Positions 61,777 to 64,000 of a DNA stretch of 64,000 nt are shown one piece after another. Position numbers and translations under genes: made by a program. The notes beneath the pieces were generated by a model. The model had not been told where the DNA came from. It saw only the letters and a program-made list of their open reading frames with translations, and did no database searches. This DNA comes from Roseomonas sp. E05 (GTDB taxonomy: Bacteria > Pseudomonadota > Alphaproteobacteria > Acetobacterales > Acetobacteraceae): positions 62,001 to 126,000 of the forward strand of contig NZ_JASIRT010000003.1 in the NCBI RefSeq assembly GCF_030063475.1. Reading direction: 5' to 3'. Position 1 is the stretch's first letter. Each line of letters opens with the position of its first letter.

Positions 61777-62775
61777 ATGAGCAGGCAACCATTTGCGCTG
61801 CTGGTGGCCGGCCCGACCGCCAGCGGCAAGTCGGCGCTCGCGCTCGGTCTGGCCGAGCGGCTGGGCGGGACGGTCATCAACACCGACAGCATGCAGATCT
61901 ATGCCGGGCTGGAAGTGCTGACGGCGCAGCCCTCGCCAGGGGAGCGGGCGCGGGCGCCGCACCGCCTCTACGGGCTGCGCGACCCGGCCGAGGCCGCCAG
62001 CGTGGCCTGGTGGCGCGAGCAGGCCCTGGCCGAGCTGGCAACGGCCCATGCGGCGGGGCGGCTGCCGGTCCTCTGCGGCGGGACCGGCCTTTATTTCCGC
62101 TCCCTCACCGAAGGCATTGCCCCCGTGCCGGAGATCCCGCCGGCCGCGCGGGAGGAAGCCCGCACCCTGCTGGCGGAGGAGGGGCCGGCGGCGCTGCATG
62201 CCCGCCTCGCCGCCGCTGACCCGGAGACGGCCGCCCGCCTGCGCCCCAGCGACAGCCAACGCCTTGCCCGCGCCTACGAGGTCTGGCGCGGCACCGGGCA
62301 GGGGCTGGCCTCCTGGCAGCGGGAGACGGGCACCGGCCCGGCGCGGCTCGACGGCGTCCCCTGGCGCTTCGCCGTGCTGCGGCTGGACCCGCCGCGCGAG
62401 GCGCTGAGGGTGGCGATCCGGCGCCGCTGGGAGGCGATGCTGCAGGCCGGGGCGGTGGAGGAGGTGCGGGCGCTGGTGGCACGCGGCCTCGACCCCGCCC
62501 TGCCGGCCATGCGCGCGCATGGCGTGCCGGAGCTTTCCGCCATGCTGGCCGGGCGGCTCACGCCGGAAGAGGCGGGGGAGCGGGCCTGCCTCGCCATCGG
62601 CCAGTACACCAAGCGGCAGGCCACCTGGTTCCGCCACCAGCAACTGGCTGCTCCCAGCGAAACGCATACGATCCATGCGCGGGTGGCAGGCATGGAGCAA
62701 TTTTCAGAAAGAGAAAAGGGAGAAATTTTCTCGTTTGTTTGTTCCCGCGTTGACGCGGGCAGGGAGGGGGCGTAG
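61777..62775 (+). CDS. miaA: tRNA dimethylallyltransferase MiaA
   Basis: 332 aa. P-loop G-P-T-A-S-G-K-S at 12-19, N-T-D-S-M-Q-I-Y, P-H-R-L-Y-G, and G-G-T-G-L-Y-F-R are family motifs. It prenylates A37 of tRNAs that read codons starting with U. The expected end of the family (Y-T-K-R-Q-x-T-W-F-R-H-Q) is followed by about 45 extra residues encoded by locally AT-rich DNA. The upstream end of the ilvB promoter seems to lie inside this 3' region. Confidence 0.93.
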   Translation: MSRQPFALLVAGPTASGKSALALGLAERLGGTVINTDSMQIYAGLEVLTAQPSPGERARAPHRLYGLRDPAEAASVAWWREQALAELATAHAAGRLPVLCGGTGLYFRSLTEGIAPVPEIPPAAREEARTLLAEEGPAALHARLAAADPETAARLRPSDSQRLARAYEVWRGTGQGLASWQRETGTGPARLDGVPWRFAVLRLDPPREALRVAIRRRWEAMLQAGAVEEVRALVARGLDPALPAMRAHGVPELSAMLAGRLTPEEAGERACLAIGQYTKRQATWFRHQQLAAPSETHTIHARVAGMEQFSEREKGEIFSFVCSRVDAGREGA

Positions 62776-62778
62776 ATC
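62750..62778 (+). promoter_or_regulatory. Possible ilvB promoter
   Basis: TTGACG (62750-62755) and TAGATC (62773-62778) are spaced 17 bp apart, about 60 bp before the ilvB start and overlapping the miaA stop. The -35 box is a good match; the -10 is weak. A CCCGCG-TTGA-CGCGGG dyad (62744-62759) covers the -35. No leader peptide or attenuator was seen in the short leader. Confidence 0.4.
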
Positions 62779-62835
62779 GAGGGCCCGGACAGCAATGCCC
62801 GGCAACACCGCATCGCAGGAAAGCCAGAAGCCATC

Positions 62836-64000
62836 ATGTCTGCTGCCAACCTTCCCGCCGCATCCGACACCCAGAGCATGACGGGTGCCGAGATTGTCCT
62901 GCGCGCGCTGAAGGAGCAGGGCGTAGAGGTTATCTTCGGCTATCCCGGCGGCGCGGTATTGCCGATCTACGACGCCATCTTTCAGCAGAACGCCATCCGC
63001 CACATCCTGGTGCGGCACGAGCAGGCGGCGGTGCACGCCGCCGAGGGCTATGCCCGCTCCACCGGCAAGGTGGGCTGCGTGCTGGTCACCTCCGGCCCCG
63101 GCGCCACCAATGCCGTGACCGGGCTGGTGGACGCGCTGATGGACAGCATCCCCATCGTCTGCCTGACCGGCCAGGTGCCGACGCATCTGATCGGCAATGA
63201 CGCCTTCCAGGAGGCCGACACCACCGGCATCACCCGCCCCGCCACCAAGCACAACTACCTGGTGAAGCGGATGGGCGACCTCGCCCAGACGGTGCACGAC
63301 GCCTTCTACGTGGCGCGCTCCGGCCGCCCCGGCCCGGTGGTGATCGACCTGCCGAAGGACATCCTGATCGGCAAGGGCCAGTACACCCCGCCACCGACGC
63401 AGGAGCACCGCTCCTACCGCCCGCAGACCGAGCCGGACATGGCGCAGATCCGCAAGGCGGTGCGGCTGCTGAAGGAGGCCAAGCGCCCGGTGGTCTATTC
63501 CGGCGGCGGCGTGATCAATGCCGGCCCCGAGGCTGCCGAACTGCTGACGAAGTTCGTCCGCATGGCAGGCCTGCCCTGCACCAACACGCTGATGAGCCTC
63601 GGCGCCTTCCCGGCCAGCGACCCGCAGTTCCTGGGCATGCTGGGCATGCACGGCACCTACGAGGCGAACCTCGCCATGCACGGGTGCGATGTGATGTTCA
63701 ACATCGGCGCCCGCTTCGATGACCGCGTGACCGGCCGCCTCAACGCCTTCGCCCCGGATTCGGTGAAGATCCACGCCGACATCGACCCCTCCTCGATCAA
63801 CAAGAACGTCAAGGTCGAGGTCCCCATCGTCGGGGATGCGGCCTCGGTGCTGCGCGCGCTGATCGCCGCCTGGGAGGCGGACGAGGCCCGGCAGGACCGC
63901 GAGGCGATGGCCGCCTGGTGGCGCCAGATCGATGCGTGGCGCGGCACGAACTGCCTGCGCTACGTGCAGGAAGGCACGCTGATCAAGCCGCAGCACGCGG
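62836..64000 (+). CDS. ilvB: Acetolactate synthase large subunit, 5' part
   Basis: The first 388 codons of a gene that runs off the window. M-T-G-A-E-I-V-L-R-A-L-K-E-Q-G-V-E-V-I-F-G-Y-P-G-G-A is the acetohydroxyacid synthase opening; the thiamine-diphosphate-activating Glu62 is in V-R-H-E-Q. S-G-P-G-A-T-N, Q-E-A-D-T-T-G-I-T-R-P and the FAD-domain G-G-G-V-I-N-A-G and M-L-G-M-H-G-T-Y-E-A-N follow. It catalyses the first shared step of branched-chain amino acid synthesis. The small subunit gene ilvH is expected downstream, outside the window. Confidence 0.95.
   Translation, partial: MSAANLPAASDTQSMTGAEIVLRALKEQGVEVIFGYPGGAVLPIYDAIFQQNAIRHILVRHEQAAVHAAEGYARSTGKVGCVLVTSGPGATNAVTGLVDALMDSIPIVCLTGQVPTHLIGNDAFQEADTTGITRPATKHNYLVKRMGDLAQTVHDAFYVARSGRPGPVVIDLPKDILIGKGQYTPPPTQEHRSYRPQTEPDMAQIRKAVRLLKEAKRPVVYSGGGVINAGPEAAELLTKFVRMAGLPCTNTLMSLGAFPASDPQFLGMLGMHGTYEANLAMHGCDVMFNIGARFDDRVTGRLNAFAPDSVKIHADIDPSSINKNVKVEVPIVGDAASVLRALIAAWEADEARQDREAMAAWWRQIDAWRGTNCLRYVQEGTLIKPQHA

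Overview
The window is chromosomal DNA of a very GC-rich alphaproteobacterium. It carries a dcw (division and cell wall) cluster of alphaproteobacterial order, a split tmRNA gene of the alphaproteobacterial kind, a ThyX thymidylate synthase, an SspB-alpha ClpXP adaptor, several Bug/TAXI/Liv-type uptake systems and an L-sorbosone-dehydrogenase-like PQQ-type enzyme. Together these point to the Acetobacteraceae, probably a Roseomonas-like genus. The placement is inference from gene content; no database was searched.

Layout. 1-14.3 kb is an accessory/metabolic region: the end of a Bug-family binding protein, an exported metallo-beta-lactamase-fold hydrolase, a complete branched-chain amino-acid-type ABC transporter (binding protein, LivH, LivM, LivG, LivF), a PHB-depolymerase-like esterase with a ribbon-helix-helix regulator, a TAXI/TRAP transporter operon with a DUF1850 partner, a 2-hydroxyacid dehydrogenase and an aldo/keto reductase. 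14.4-37.2 kb is one minus-strand block read mraZ-rsmH-ftsL-ftsI-murE-murF-mraY-murD-ftsW-murG-murC-murB-ddl-ftsQ-ftsA-ftsZ, then lpxC-bamD-recN. From mraZ to ftsA almost every gene overlaps the next by 1-14 bases. A strong intrinsic terminator follows ftsZ. Three TGGGN direct repeats with 10-bp period, the known MraZ-box pattern, lie upstream of mraZ. RNase P RNA (rnpB) precedes mraZ on the same strand.

37.9-47.5 kb holds a peptidoglycan amidase and a DnaJ/TerB protein on the minus strand, then a plus-strand group of a fused hydantoinase A/B (5-oxoprolinase type) protein, an AsmA-family protein and a sorbosone-dehydrogenase-like lipoprotein. 47.6-53.5 kb, minus strand, contains class II fumarase with a small RHH protein, VOC and RidA proteins, class I fumarase, sspB and the permuted two-piece tmRNA gene ssrA (tag ANDNSREAVALAA). 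ssrA and sspB, the tag and the adaptor that delivers tagged proteins to ClpXP, are adjacent and co-oriented. 53.6-64 kb contains thyX, two small membrane proteins, the Fe-S scaffold ATPase Mrp/ApbC, the membrane protease module hflK-hflC-DUF2065-degP, serB, miaA and the start of ilvB, which runs off the window.

The most unusual non-coding feature is a repeated hairpin element with a GGGGGAAT..ATTCCCCC core and a polypyrimidine tail. It occupies three convergent gene junctions (about 47.5, 55.2 and 60.7 kb), twice as inverted pairs. Its stems vary by compensatory changes, which suggests a family of repetitive terminator-like or REP-like elements. The two other convergent junctions carry unrelated strong hairpins. 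No CRISPR array, tRNA, rRNA, insertion sequence or prophage was seen.
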